From Nitrospirota bacterium (GTDB taxonomy: Bacteria > Nitrospirota > Thermodesulfovibrionia > Thermodesulfovibrionales > Magnetobacteriaceae), in NCBI GenBank assembly GCA_015233725.1, contig JADFXD010000031.1:1-32169 (forward strand): a stretch of 32,169 bases of DNA, in the 5' to 3' direction. The notes beneath the pieces are model-generated. The model was not told where the DNA came from. It saw only the letters and a program-made list of their open reading frames with translations, and did no database searches. Made by a program: the position numbers and the translations under genes. Positions 17,251 to 24,758 of this stretch are shown here, in pieces; within the stretch, counting starts at the first letter, position 1; each line of letters starts with the position of its first letter.

Positions 17251-18360
17251 GTGGAAACCAACGAACAAGGATACACGTCGCTTAATGACCGTTTCCTGGA
17301 GGAATTAGGCCTTATTAAAAATACCGCCGAGCTAATCACCCTCAGAGCCAGATATATCGGCAAGAACGGCTATGTAACGGCTGCGCTTAAGACGCTCGTG
17401 GGGTTGCCCCCGGAGTTGCGCGGCAATGTCGGCAGGTTGATAAATGAGGATAAAAACCTCATTACCTCGGCGTTAAAGGAAAAAGAGGAAGAGCTAAAAA
17501 AACTGGAGATCAGCAGGAAGATCACCTCCAGCAAGATAGATATAACCCTGCCGGGATATTACAAGAAGGCAGGGGGCAGACACCCGGTGAGCATCGTGAT
17601 GAGGGAGGTCATTGACGTGTTTGTCTCAATGGGGTTCTCCATTGAAGACGGCCCGGAGGTAGAGACCGATTACTACAACTTCGAGGCCCTGAACATGCCC
17701 AAAGACCACCCGGCCAGGGATATGCAAGACACCTTTTACATCAACACGGATTATGTCAACACAGGGACGCCTTCTGCCCACAACGCCGGCAATACGGAAG
17801 GCGACGTCCTGTTACGCACACACACCTCCGCCGTGCAGATTCGAGTGATGCAGCGCGAGGTGGCCAAGAGCAAGGAGATGCAGCGCAGCGCCCCCCCACT
17901 GAGGTTCATCGCCCCGGGAAAGGTCTACCGCCGCGACTCCGACATAACTCACACGCCGCTGTTTCACCAGATCGAGGGGCTGATGGTCGATACCGATATA
18001 TCATTCGCCAACCTCAAGGCCGTCCTGGAGGGTTTTTTGCAACTTGTCTTTGACCGGAGGCTGCCGGTGAGGTTCAGACCCAGCTTCTTTCCATTTACCG
18101 AACCATCCACGGAGGTCGATATCGGATGCTTCTTCTGTAAACAAACGGGATGTCGCATATGCAAGGGCACAGGGTGGATTGAGATTCTAGGGGCGGGTAT
18201 GGTCAATCCAAAGGTGTTTCAGATGGTTGGATACGACCCGGAGCACTATTGCGGCTTTGCCTTTGGTATGGGGATAGAGCGGATCACTATGTTAAAGTAT
18301 GGAATTGACGACATAAGGCTCTTTTACGAGGGAGACCTCCGGTTTTTGCGGCAATTTTAG
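17251..18360 (+). CDS. pheS: Phenylalanine--tRNA ligase alpha subunit
   Basis: 369 aa; catalytic subunit of the alpha2-beta2 PheRS. The N-terminal coiled coil lies at about residues 1-95. Then come motif 1 (RHPVSIVMREVIDVFVSMGF), substrate-binding NMPKDHPARDMQDTFY, motif 2 (APGKVYRRDSDITHTPLFHQ) and motif 3 (GFAFGMGIERITMLKYGIDD). A CFFCKQTGCRICKGTGW cluster precedes ILGAGMVNP, as in many bacterial PheS. It starts at GTG 17251, three bases after the rplT stop, so translational coupling is likely; no strong Shine-Dalgarno is visible. Confidence 0.95.
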   Translation: METNEQGYTSLNDRFLEELGLIKNTAELITLRARYIGKNGYVTAALKTLVGLPPELRGNVGRLINEDKNLITSALKEKEEELKKLEISRKITSSKIDITLPGYYKKAGGRHPVSIVMREVIDVFVSMGFSIEDGPEVETDYYNFEALNMPKDHPARDMQDTFYINTDYVNTGTPSAHNAGNTEGDVLLRTHTSAVQIRVMQREVAKSKEMQRSAPPLRFIAPGKVYRRDSDITHTPLFHQIEGLMVDTDISFANLKAVLEGFLQLVFDRRLPVRFRPSFFPFTEPSTEVDIGCFFCKQTGCRICKGTGWIEILGAGMVNPKVFQMVGYDPEHYCGFAFGMGIERITMLKYGIDDIRLFYEGDLRFLRQF

Positions 18361-18397
18361 ATTAACCACAACTATATCGTTTTAGGGAATAACTATT

Positions 18398-20596
18398 ATG
18401 CTTCTTTCGCTACAATGGCTGTCTGATTTTATCGATTTGCCCGAGGAACTGACCAGGGAATTGACCAGGGAACCGGCAAGGATTGCCGATATGCTTACAA
18501 TGTCCGGACATGAGGTCGAGGCAGTGGAGGACGTTGAAGGGTCGATCGTGCTCGATATTAACATAACACCCAACAGGGCTGACTGCCTCAGCGTTGTTGG
18601 CATCGCGCGCGAGCTCGCAGCAATAATCCAGAGCCGCTCCTTACAGTCGCTGGGTCAGAGCCAGGCGCTGGGAGGGGTGATGCTGAAGGGATATGCACCC
18701 AGCGATATCACCGATGAACAGGAATCTGACATAACCGTTAAAATCCAGGCCCCTCACCTGTGCTACAGGTATACGGGGAGGGTTATCCGCGGCATACGTG
18801 TATCGGAATCGATGGAGTGCATCAGGAAAAGGCTCCGACTATCCGGTGTGCGCTCGATAAACAACGTCGTGGATATCACCAATTATGTTATGCTTGAGAG
18901 GGGACAGCCGCTGCACGCCTTTGACCTCTCCACCCTAAGCGGCAGGTGTATCAGTATCAGGGCGCTCTCCAGAGACGTCCGATTTCACACACTGGACGGG
19001 GTTGAGAGAGACATAGCTACGGGAACCCTGATGGTCTGCGACAAGAAAGGCCCCATTGCCGTTGCCGGTGTCATGGGAGGGCTAAACACCGAGGTCTCGG
19101 AGACAACTACGGATATATTTCTTGAGAGCGCCTGCTTTAATCCCACCTCCGTGCGCAAGACCTCAAAGACGCTGAATCTCAAATCCGAGTCCTCTTACAG
19201 GTTCGAGAGAGGGGTCGATATAGAAGGCGTCCCCACAGCCCTCGACATGGCGGCGCTCTTGATCACAGGGCTATACGGTGGAAGACTCTCCAAGATGATT
19301 GACGTCTATCCGGAGAGATTTGTACCGCGTGAGATATCCCTGACAACCAGGAAACTCAACAAGGTCATTGGCATAGAGATCGGACAGGATGAGGTCGAGG
19401 CGATATTTAAATGCCTCCACTTTGACCTCAGGAGGGAAGAGGACAGATTTATCGTTACCCCGCCGTCGTACAGGGGGGATATCGAGATGGATGCCGACCT
19501 CATAGAGGAGGTCGTCAGGTTGTACGGCTACGAAAAGATAACACCCAAGATGCCCCATACCCCACTTGCAATGAACAAGAAAAACAAGTGGCTGGAAAAG
19601 ATCGATCTCCTCAAGGACACAATGAGACATGCCGGCTTTACCGAGACCATAAACTATAGCTTTACCTCAGCCGATGCCTTGGATATATTAACTCCCCCCG
19701 GGCAATCCCCAAACAGCGTTATCCCCAGCGACTGTAAGGGTGCGGGCAGCACGGACAATAAGGGGCGAATCCGACCCAGCGACTGTAAGGAGCGAATCCG
19801 AATAAAGAACCCCCTTAGCTCAGACCAGGCGCTGTTGAGGACGTCCCTCGTGTCCTCGCTTATACAGAACTTCCTCTACAACCTAAATCATGGTCTTAGG
19901 GATGTGCACATATATGAAACAGGCACCGTGTTTCTCAACCAGGGTGGTAAACTCCCCCTGGAGAGACCCAAGCTGGGCGCCCTGGCCTACTACGGGGATG
20001 CCAATAGGCTCTGGAGGGAAGGAGCAGAGCTGTTCTTTCAGATGAAGGGCGTGGTTGAAGGCATATTAGATAAGTTGTTTATTACCCAATATGAGTTGAT
20101 ACCATCAAAGGAGTCTTTCCTGATGCCTGGGCTGGCTCTGGATATCTGGCTAAAAAACTTCGAGCAGCCATGCGGTTACGTGGGTATGTTATCCACTGAG
20201 GTCATAAATAGACTGGACATCAATACGAGTATTGCACAGGTGGCGGTCATGGAGGTGGACCTGGAGGCGCTCTTTATGACCATCTCTGAGGTAATAATGA
20301 ATAAACCCCTGCTCAAATACCCTTTCATTGAACGAGACATATCATTGGTGGTTGACAACAATATCACGGCAGACTCAATAATCAAGCTGATAAAGGCTTA
20401 TCCTGATCGACTTATTGAATCCTCAGAGGTCTTTGACTACTACACAGGAAGCAATCTGCCGGAGGACAAAAAGAGCCTCGCCTTCCACGTTATATACAGG
20501 GCAGCCGACAGAACCCTCACTGACAGAGAGATTGACACATTGCACCGCAATCTTGTAGACTATCTGATGAAAAAGACACTTGGTACCTTGCGTTAA
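18398..20596 (+). CDS. pheT: Phenylalanine--tRNA ligase beta subunit, lacking the tRNA-binding OB domain and carrying in-frame repeats
   Basis: 732 aa versus about 790-810 for typical bacterial PheT. After MSGHEVEAVED the sequence jumps directly to GSIVLDINITPNRADCLSVVGIARELA, skipping the ~110-residue EMAP/OB-type tRNA-binding domain with its HPNADKL motif. The B3/B4 editing domain (YRYTGRVIRGI, DITNYVMLERGQPLHAFD), the B5 domain (PREISLTTRKLNKVIG, PSYRGDI, LIEEVVRLYGY), the catalytic-like domain and the C-terminal FDX-ACB anticodon domain (YPFIERDISLVV) are intact. Residues ~432-468 are encoded by a family B repeat; another reversed copy encodes SRSLQSLGQS near residue 82. It ends the operon. 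Confidence 0.94.
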   Translation: MLLSLQWLSDFIDLPEELTRELTREPARIADMLTMSGHEVEAVEDVEGSIVLDINITPNRADCLSVVGIARELAAIIQSRSLQSLGQSQALGGVMLKGYAPSDITDEQESDITVKIQAPHLCYRYTGRVIRGIRVSESMECIRKRLRLSGVRSINNVVDITNYVMLERGQPLHAFDLSTLSGRCISIRALSRDVRFHTLDGVERDIATGTLMVCDKKGPIAVAGVMGGLNTEVSETTTDIFLESACFNPTSVRKTSKTLNLKSESSYRFERGVDIEGVPTALDMAALLITGLYGGRLSKMIDVYPERFVPREISLTTRKLNKVIGIEIGQDEVEAIFKCLHFDLRREEDRFIVTPPSYRGDIEMDADLIEEVVRLYGYEKITPKMPHTPLAMNKKNKWLEKIDLLKDTMRHAGFTETINYSFTSADALDILTPPGQSPNSVIPSDCKGAGSTDNKGRIRPSDCKERIRIKNPLSSDQALLRTSLVSSLIQNFLYNLNHGLRDVHIYETGTVFLNQGGKLPLERPKLGALAYYGDANRLWREGAELFFQMKGVVEGILDKLFITQYELIPSKESFLMPGLALDIWLKNFEQPCGYVGMLSTEVINRLDINTSIAQVAVMEVDLEALFMTISEVIMNKPLLKYPFIERDISLVVDNNITADSIIKLIKAYPDRLIESSEVFDYYTGSNLPEDKKSLAFHVIYRAADRTLTDREIDTLHRNLVDYLMKKTLGTLR
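18636..18659 (-). repeat. Reversed family B core inside pheT
   Basis: GCTCCTTACAGTCGCTGGGT plus the following C (18636-18656) is an exact 21-nt inverse complement of 19773-19793 in the same gene. Agreement with the intergenic copy at 13608-13640 continues for three more bases (AGA). It encodes part of RSLQSLGQS, in a stretch where PheT proteins are variable. Confidence 0.8.
19724..19801 (+). repeat. Family B repeat (unit B then unit A) translated in frame within pheT
   Basis: Unit B (19724-19774) and unit A (19775-19801) total 78 nt, 26 codons. They encode PSDCKGAGSTDNKGRIR followed by PSDCKERIR. The two units occur in the opposite order at 13608-13685. The flanking protein (DALDIL before, IRIKNPLSSDQALLRTSL after) matches ordinary PheT, so the element is an insertion into a tolerant loop that keeps the frame. 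Confidence 0.88.
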
Positions 20597-20654
20597 GGCG
20601 TTTAGAGAATAAAACTTAAAGATTGATAAAACAAAGGATATAGAGGGGTAATAA

Positions 20655-21980
20655 ATGAACAAGACTAGTAAATCTGAAAAAATACCAGAGCAGATGCAGG
20701 CTTTACATGATCGCATCGCAGGGCTTATTGACGACTATTGCTCAAAAAACCTAAATGCTGAATATGCAAGGTTGGCAAAAAATGCCGTTGCTACGCTGTG
20801 TTGTACTGACCCGTCTCCTTTAGCGAAAGGTCATATTAACACGTGGGCCTGTGCAATTATTTATACCCTGTGCACTATTAACCGTTTGTTTGAAGACGAA
20901 CAGGAGCTGCATATAAATACCTCAGACCTCTGTAGTTACTTTGAGATAAGTACAAACACTGCTTTAAATAAATCCAATGTGGTTAAAGATACCTTGCAGA
21001 TAGATGATAATGACCCAAACTGGTGTTTAAAAATTAAGCCCGATGTTAAACCCGATATTAAGCCTAATAATAAACCTGAGATTAAGCCTGAGGTCAAAAC
21101 TGAGGTTAAGCCCGATATTAAGCCTGAGGTTAAATCTGAGATTAAATCTGTGGAGACACCGGTAGACAAGAAAGAATTAAAAAGGGGTAAGACTAAGGAT
21201 CGCAGCGCTAAGAAAGATGATATTAAGGTGGGTGACTGTGTAAAGGTCAAAAAAGGGGTCTCGGACCCGGACTTTGCTGATTCCTCAATTGAAGGATGGC
21301 ATGGCAGGATCATAGATTTCGTAAAGACAGACGACAGTGAGGTAGACAAGGACAATCCCGTGATTGATATAGAGTGGGACAGCATTACCCTAAGAGGGAT
21401 GACCGACGACTATATTGATAAGTGCGAGGAGGATGACCTCGATTGCTTGTCAATGTATCTGCGTCTGTGTGACGTAGAGAGAGTTAAGCCAAGGGATACC
21501 GCATATGACGTTAAAGAAGCACAAGAAGAAATACATAAGTATTTAGATGAGGCCGTCGTCGCAAATGTGCCCAATGAACAAGACAAAAGGATACGGGAAA
21601 TACTTGGCGATAATGATATAACGGTCAGTGAGGAAACGCTGGCCTGTTACCTTGATTACCTGGAAAAAAACATTGCACCCCCATGTCAACTCACAGGAAA
21701 AGAGCCCTTTGGATGGGAAGAACCCTATTATCTGTTTGGTCATGGTAAGAAGAGAGAATATGATAAATTAAGAAAGACCAGACCCTCTCACAACGATACA
21801 TTTAAGTTTATCAAAATGGAGAGAGAGTTAAGCATAGAAGATGGGATATTTGTAAAGGTCCAGAGGCTGTCCGATGACAAGAAGTTTGTACTTCCACTGT
21901 CATCTCTCAAGGTAACTATCGATAAATCACCTAACTATAAACTAATAGATGACTATAGTTACTGGTTTGTAAACAACTGA
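20655..21980 (+). CDS. DUF6398-domain protein with Lys-Pro repeat linker and a C-terminal unknown domain
   Basis: 441 aa, no signal peptide. Residues ~10-115 match the DUF6398 pattern (LIDDYCSKNLNAEYARLAKNA, then KGHINTWACAIIYTLCTINRLF, then ICSYFEISTNTALNKSNVVKDTL-type helices), a domain that looks like a helix-turn-helix-related bundle of unknown role. Residues ~125-165 are tetrapeptide repeats KPDI/KPEV/KPEI, a stiff charged linker made of 12-nt DNA repeats. Residues ~190-265 hold a small beta domain (VGDCVKVKKGV, then IDIEWDSITLRGM). The last ~130 residues form a further unrecognised domain. A GAGGGG ribosome site precedes the ATG. It stands alone after pheT; function is not inferable. 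Confidence 0.75.
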   Translation: MNKTSKSEKIPEQMQALHDRIAGLIDDYCSKNLNAEYARLAKNAVATLCCTDPSPLAKGHINTWACAIIYTLCTINRLFEDEQELHINTSDLCSYFEISTNTALNKSNVVKDTLQIDDNDPNWCLKIKPDVKPDIKPNNKPEIKPEVKTEVKPDIKPEVKSEIKSVETPVDKKELKRGKTKDRSAKKDDIKVGDCVKVKKGVSDPDFADSSIEGWHGRIIDFVKTDDSEVDKDNPVIDIEWDSITLRGMTDDYIDKCEEDDLDCLSMYLRLCDVERVKPRDTAYDVKEAQEEIHKYLDEAVVANVPNEQDKRIREILGDNDITVSEETLACYLDYLEKNIAPPCQLTGKEPFGWEEPYYLFGHGKKREYDKLRKTRPSHNDTFKFIKMERELSIEDGIFVKVQRLSDDKKFVLPLSSLKVTIDKSPNYKLIDDYSYWFVNN

Positions 21981-22130
21981 TGATGTGTTGTTTTACGTAG
22001 CTACCCCTAACGTTTTCTTACGACTGTAAGCAGTGGCAACTGATCCCTTAAACCGCATGGTTCTGTTATGAGTCTGGGTTGTTTATATTGTATTGCCGAT
22101 GCTGGATAGACATACAGAAGGAGAGGACTA

Positions 22131-22154
22131 ATGTTTTTTGGCAGATCAACATGA
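22131..22154 (+). CDS. Seven-codon ORF overlapping the glycosyltransferase start (possible coupling leader)
   Basis: AAGGAG (22118-22123) is ideally placed, 7 nt before an ATG at 22131. That ATG opens MFFGRST and stops at TGA 22152-22154, which overlaps the ATG of the GT4 gene (22151) as ATGA. The GT4 ATG itself has no Shine-Dalgarno. This is either a translational-coupling mini-ORF or a one-base indel in the T6 run that hides the true glycosyltransferase start (MFFWQIN). Confidence 0.45.
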   Translation: MFFGRST

Positions 22155-23176
22155 GGATATGTTTCTTTCGACACTCGCTGCTAAGTCGTGGCGGGGACAA
22201 GATGGTCGTAGAGCATGCCAATTACCTGGTGAGTCAGGGGCATGACGTCACCATCGTCACCAACGTCCTGGACACCGTCTTTGAGGTCAAGGCCAGGATA
22301 CACAGGATATCCAGGCTCCATAATAGGGCAATCACCATCCTGAAGGCACTATCGTTTGCCAAGCCCTGTGATGTCATCATCGCGGACATCGTCATGATGG
22401 TGTTCTTTCTATCGTTTAAAAACCGCAAGAGGCTTGTGTGTTTTGCGCAGGACTATGACGAGTCCTATTACAAAGGCACACCTATGAAGCTGCTCATAAG
22501 GGCGGCGTATTTTTACTGTCTGCGCGTACTGAGGCTCCCCGCGATATCGGTGTCTGAGGCCTTGGGGCAGTTGCTTGCGAGGCGCTTTAAGGCCGATGTC
22601 CACGTGGTGGCAAACGGCGTGGATACGGGCGTGTTTTATCCCGATCCGGAGTACATGTCCCTCAAGGATGGTCGCCCTGTGGTACTGGTGTTTGGACGCA
22701 GCGACTATCGGAAGGGGTTTGACCTGGCCATACGGGTATTGGGGCGATTTAAGGCAGAGATCGATTCGGGGACATTGGCGGTCTGGTCGGTGGGGGAGGA
22801 GTTGAGCACGCCATTTAAGATGCGGCGGTTTGGTTTTGTGACGCCCGATCGGTTGCGTAAGATACTCTCGGCGTCGGATGTGTTGTTGTATCCGTCCCGT
22901 CATGAGGGGTTGCCGTTGTTTGTGCTTGAGGCGTTGGCGTGTGGCTGTCCCATAGTGACGACAGAGGCGGTGAGCATCCTCACCAATGCCCTGGATGGCG
23001 TTGTGTGTCCAGTTGAGGGTGTTGAGTGTCTGGCAAAGGGGCTCCGCAGCGTCTTAAATGACAGGAAGTTCCAGTCCGGTCTTATTGTCCGCGGACTTGC
23101 CACAGCAAAAAAGTACACACTCTCAAACTGCAAGAGGCTCTTCGAGGAGTGCATCCTGGCCTTGTTTGAGAAATAA
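22151..23176 (+). CDS. GT4-family glycosyltransferase
   Basis: 341 aa from the ATG at 22151 (MRICFFRHSLLSRGGDKMVVEHANYLVSQGHDV). The upstream TTG at 22079 would add 24 unlike residues and is rejected. It has a GT-B fold: an N-terminal acceptor domain with GG loop, then ANGVDTGVFYPD, PVVLVFGRSDYRKGFDLAIRV, and the donor-binding PSRHEGLPLFVLEALACGCPIVTTEA with the EX7E-type glutamates. It likely transfers a nucleotide-sugar residue onto lipid-linked or surface glycans at the inner face of the membrane. No neighbouring polysaccharide cluster is present. Translation may depend on the mini-ORF overlapping its start. Confidence 0.87.
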   Translation: MRICFFRHSLLSRGGDKMVVEHANYLVSQGHDVTIVTNVLDTVFEVKARIHRISRLHNRAITILKALSFAKPCDVIIADIVMMVFFLSFKNRKRLVCFAQDYDESYYKGTPMKLLIRAAYFYCLRVLRLPAISVSEALGQLLARRFKADVHVVANGVDTGVFYPDPEYMSLKDGRPVVLVFGRSDYRKGFDLAIRVLGRFKAEIDSGTLAVWSVGEELSTPFKMRRFGFVTPDRLRKILSASDVLLYPSRHEGLPLFVLEALACGCPIVTTEAVSILTNALDGVVCPVEGVECLAKGLRSVLNDRKFQSGLIVRGLATAKKYTLSNCKRLFEECILALFEK

Positions 23177-23232
23177 AGGGGAGGGGTGAGGTACCCCGGC
23201 CACGAAGAAGTCCCCTTGACCCCATAATAACC
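23177..23232 (-). repeat. Family A repeat, short subtype copy
   Basis: It starts directly at the glycosyltransferase stop: GGGGAGGGGTGAGGTACCCC-GGCCACGAAGAAG, then the reversed signature TCCCCTTGACCCCATAAT. The same subtype core is at 16670-16720 and 30660-30710. It lies between convergent genes and could form a terminating hairpin (GGGGT-GAGGT-ACCCC). Confidence 0.75.
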
Positions 23233-23248
23233 TTGTTCATATGTTTAT

Positions 23249-24559
23249 TTAGAAAAACGTGATTTCGTCCTCTTTGGTGTCATCGGGCTTAACGGTTACT
23301 TCACCCTTGTGTGTATCGTTTTTATGCGTGGTTTTTCCAATTACCTTGTGGTGGATGTCACGCTGTTTCTTCATCACGTAATAGCTGAATATCTTATCGA
23401 CATCAAATTGTGAGATGGCACAATCTATCTCACAATGGTTATCTCCCTTTTGGAAACACTCCTTAAGGTTTACCACATACTCGTCAATATCCGCCATGCC
23501 GTGGGTGATCAGCTCTATCTGCTGTCGTGTTATATCCTGAAACTGGACGTTTACGAGGGCGTCGATTATCTTATCCGAGATGACCTTACTGCTGCCGCCT
23601 ACCCTCTGTAGTATATCCTTGTTGAGGTTGTTGACCATCTTGTATCCCTCACCCATCTTCAGGAGTTGTGCCTCAATGGATTTTAAGAATGCGGCCTCGT
23701 CATGTTGGTGTTTTTTGTCTAGTTTTATGGCAAAGTTGCCTTGAATCTGCCTTGCCATTGCGGTTATGGCGTTTCCTATTTCGGTTGCGGCCTTTTCAGA
23801 GTGGGAGGAGAGTTTGCGCACCTCATCGGCGACGACGGCAAAACCACGCCCTGACTCACCGGCGCGGGCTGCCTCTATGGCTGCGTTTAAGGCCAGGAGG
23901 TTCGTCTGGTCGCTTATATCCTTCATCATCTGAACCAGGGACTGCATAGCGTTGGCGCTCTTTACCAGCTCCTCAACGAGGTGACCATCCTTATCCAGCT
24001 CTGTCAGACGCCTCTCTATGTAATTGTATAACACAGCGGAGGCCTCCTCGTTCTTTTCTATCGTTGTGTTTGACTGCCTGGCCAGAGACTCGCTCTCATC
24101 GTGCAGGGATGTCAGCGTACTAACCAGCTCGCCCATGGAATCGTCTGTCTCCTTGAGCTTATGGATGATGCCGTGAGCGGCTGCCTCGGTCTCCTCCACC
24201 ACGTTTGTCAGGTGTGCCGATGTGAGCTTGTTAAACTTGCTTAACAAGTCGCAAAATGCAAGGATGGTCTCGCTCCTCCTTTGATCGACCCCATCCTTAT
24301 AGCACATGGTGAGTACTGCCAGCCTGTCCTTGTCAGACAATTGTGCGGGTGATCTTCCGAGCCTCCTTAGCATAACCAGATACAGCAGCACAATTACAGA
24401 AATACCCCCTGCCAGGCGCACAAAAAACGCTACAGTCCAGCCCCTATCTGTCAGAAAATACTCACCAACAGAGGCCAGAACAATAAACAAAAACGCTATC
24501 CCTAAGTATAAGCGTCTGAGACCACCCCTCTCAAAGAAAAATAATTCGTTTGCTCCCAT
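23249..24559 (-). CDS. Methyl-accepting chemotaxis protein (short, two-helix membrane type)
   Basis: 436 aa. Two adjacent membrane helices ([20 protein letters not shown] and [22 protein letters not shown], residues ~15-62) leave almost no periplasmic sensor. There is no clear HAMP domain. The signalling domain follows, with the CheA/CheW-contacting hairpin tip [37 protein letters not shown]. The C-terminal ~100 residues ([28 protein letters not shown]) are unusual for the class. A receptor monitoring membrane or cytoplasmic state is inferred. A TATAAT box lies 11 nt upstream of the ATG, with no Shine-Dalgarno. Confidence 0.88.
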   Translation of the reverse strand: MGANELFFFERGGLRRLYLGIAFLFIVLASVGEYFLTDRGWTVAFFVRLAGGISVIVLLYLVMLRRLGRSPAQLSDKDRLAVLTMCYKDGVDQRRSETILAFCDLLSKFNKLTSAHLTNVVEETEAAAHGIIHKLKETDDSMGELVSTLTSLHDESESLARQSNTTIEKNEEASAVLYNYIERRLTELDKDGHLVEELVKSANAMQSLVQMMKDISDQTNLLALNAAIEAARAGESGRGFAVVADEVRKLSSHSEKAATEIGNAITAMARQIQGNFAIKLDKKHQHDEAAFLKSIEAQLLKMGEGYKMVNNLNKDILQRVGGSSKVISDKIIDALVNVQFQDITRQQIELITHGMADIDEYVVNLKECFQKGDNHCEIDCAISQFDVDKIFSYYVMKKQRDIHHKVIGKTTHKNDTHKGEVTVKPDDTKEDEITFF

Positions 24560-24570
24560 ATATTCGGTTA

Positions 24571-24576
24571 ATTATA
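24571..24576 (-). promoter_or_regulatory. Candidate -10 box for the short chemoreceptor gene
   Basis: On the minus strand, TATAAT (24576 to 24571) precedes the ATG at 24559 by 11 nt. The predicted transcript would have a leader of about 5 nt and no ribosome site. No -35 consensus is seen. Confidence 0.45.
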
Positions 24577-24676
24577 ACACACTTGTTTATAAAAAAGGGA
24601 TAATCGACATGGTAAGAATTTTGGTGCGTTGGTTCAGGTATACAATTGAGATAAACATGTGCCGTGAACAAGAATA

Positions 24677-24756
24677 GAAGGGGTCAAGGGGGCTGGCCCC
24701 CTTGCAGGGGAGGTCTGAGGAGGGGGCGGCCAGGCGTCCCTCCTTCTTCTTTTTTC
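24677..24756 (+). repeat. Family A dispersed structured repeat, copy with GGC stem
   Basis: GGGGTCAAGG signature. The hairpin at 24685-24704 (CAAGGGGGC pairing with GCCCCCTTG, TG loop) is followed by GCAGGGGAGGTCTGAGG, then GGGGCGGCCAGGCGTCCCTCC and a T/C run. It ends 3 bp before the stop codon of the long chemoreceptor (24759), in a position equivalent to the copy next to the 8989 stop. Confidence 0.82.
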
Positions 24757-24758
24757 TT

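Noticed and set aside
22079-22150. Upstream TTG start for the GT4 gene
   Set aside because: The added 24 residues (MFILYCRCWIDIQKERTN...) do not resemble the family N-terminus, which begins naturally at MRICFFRHS.
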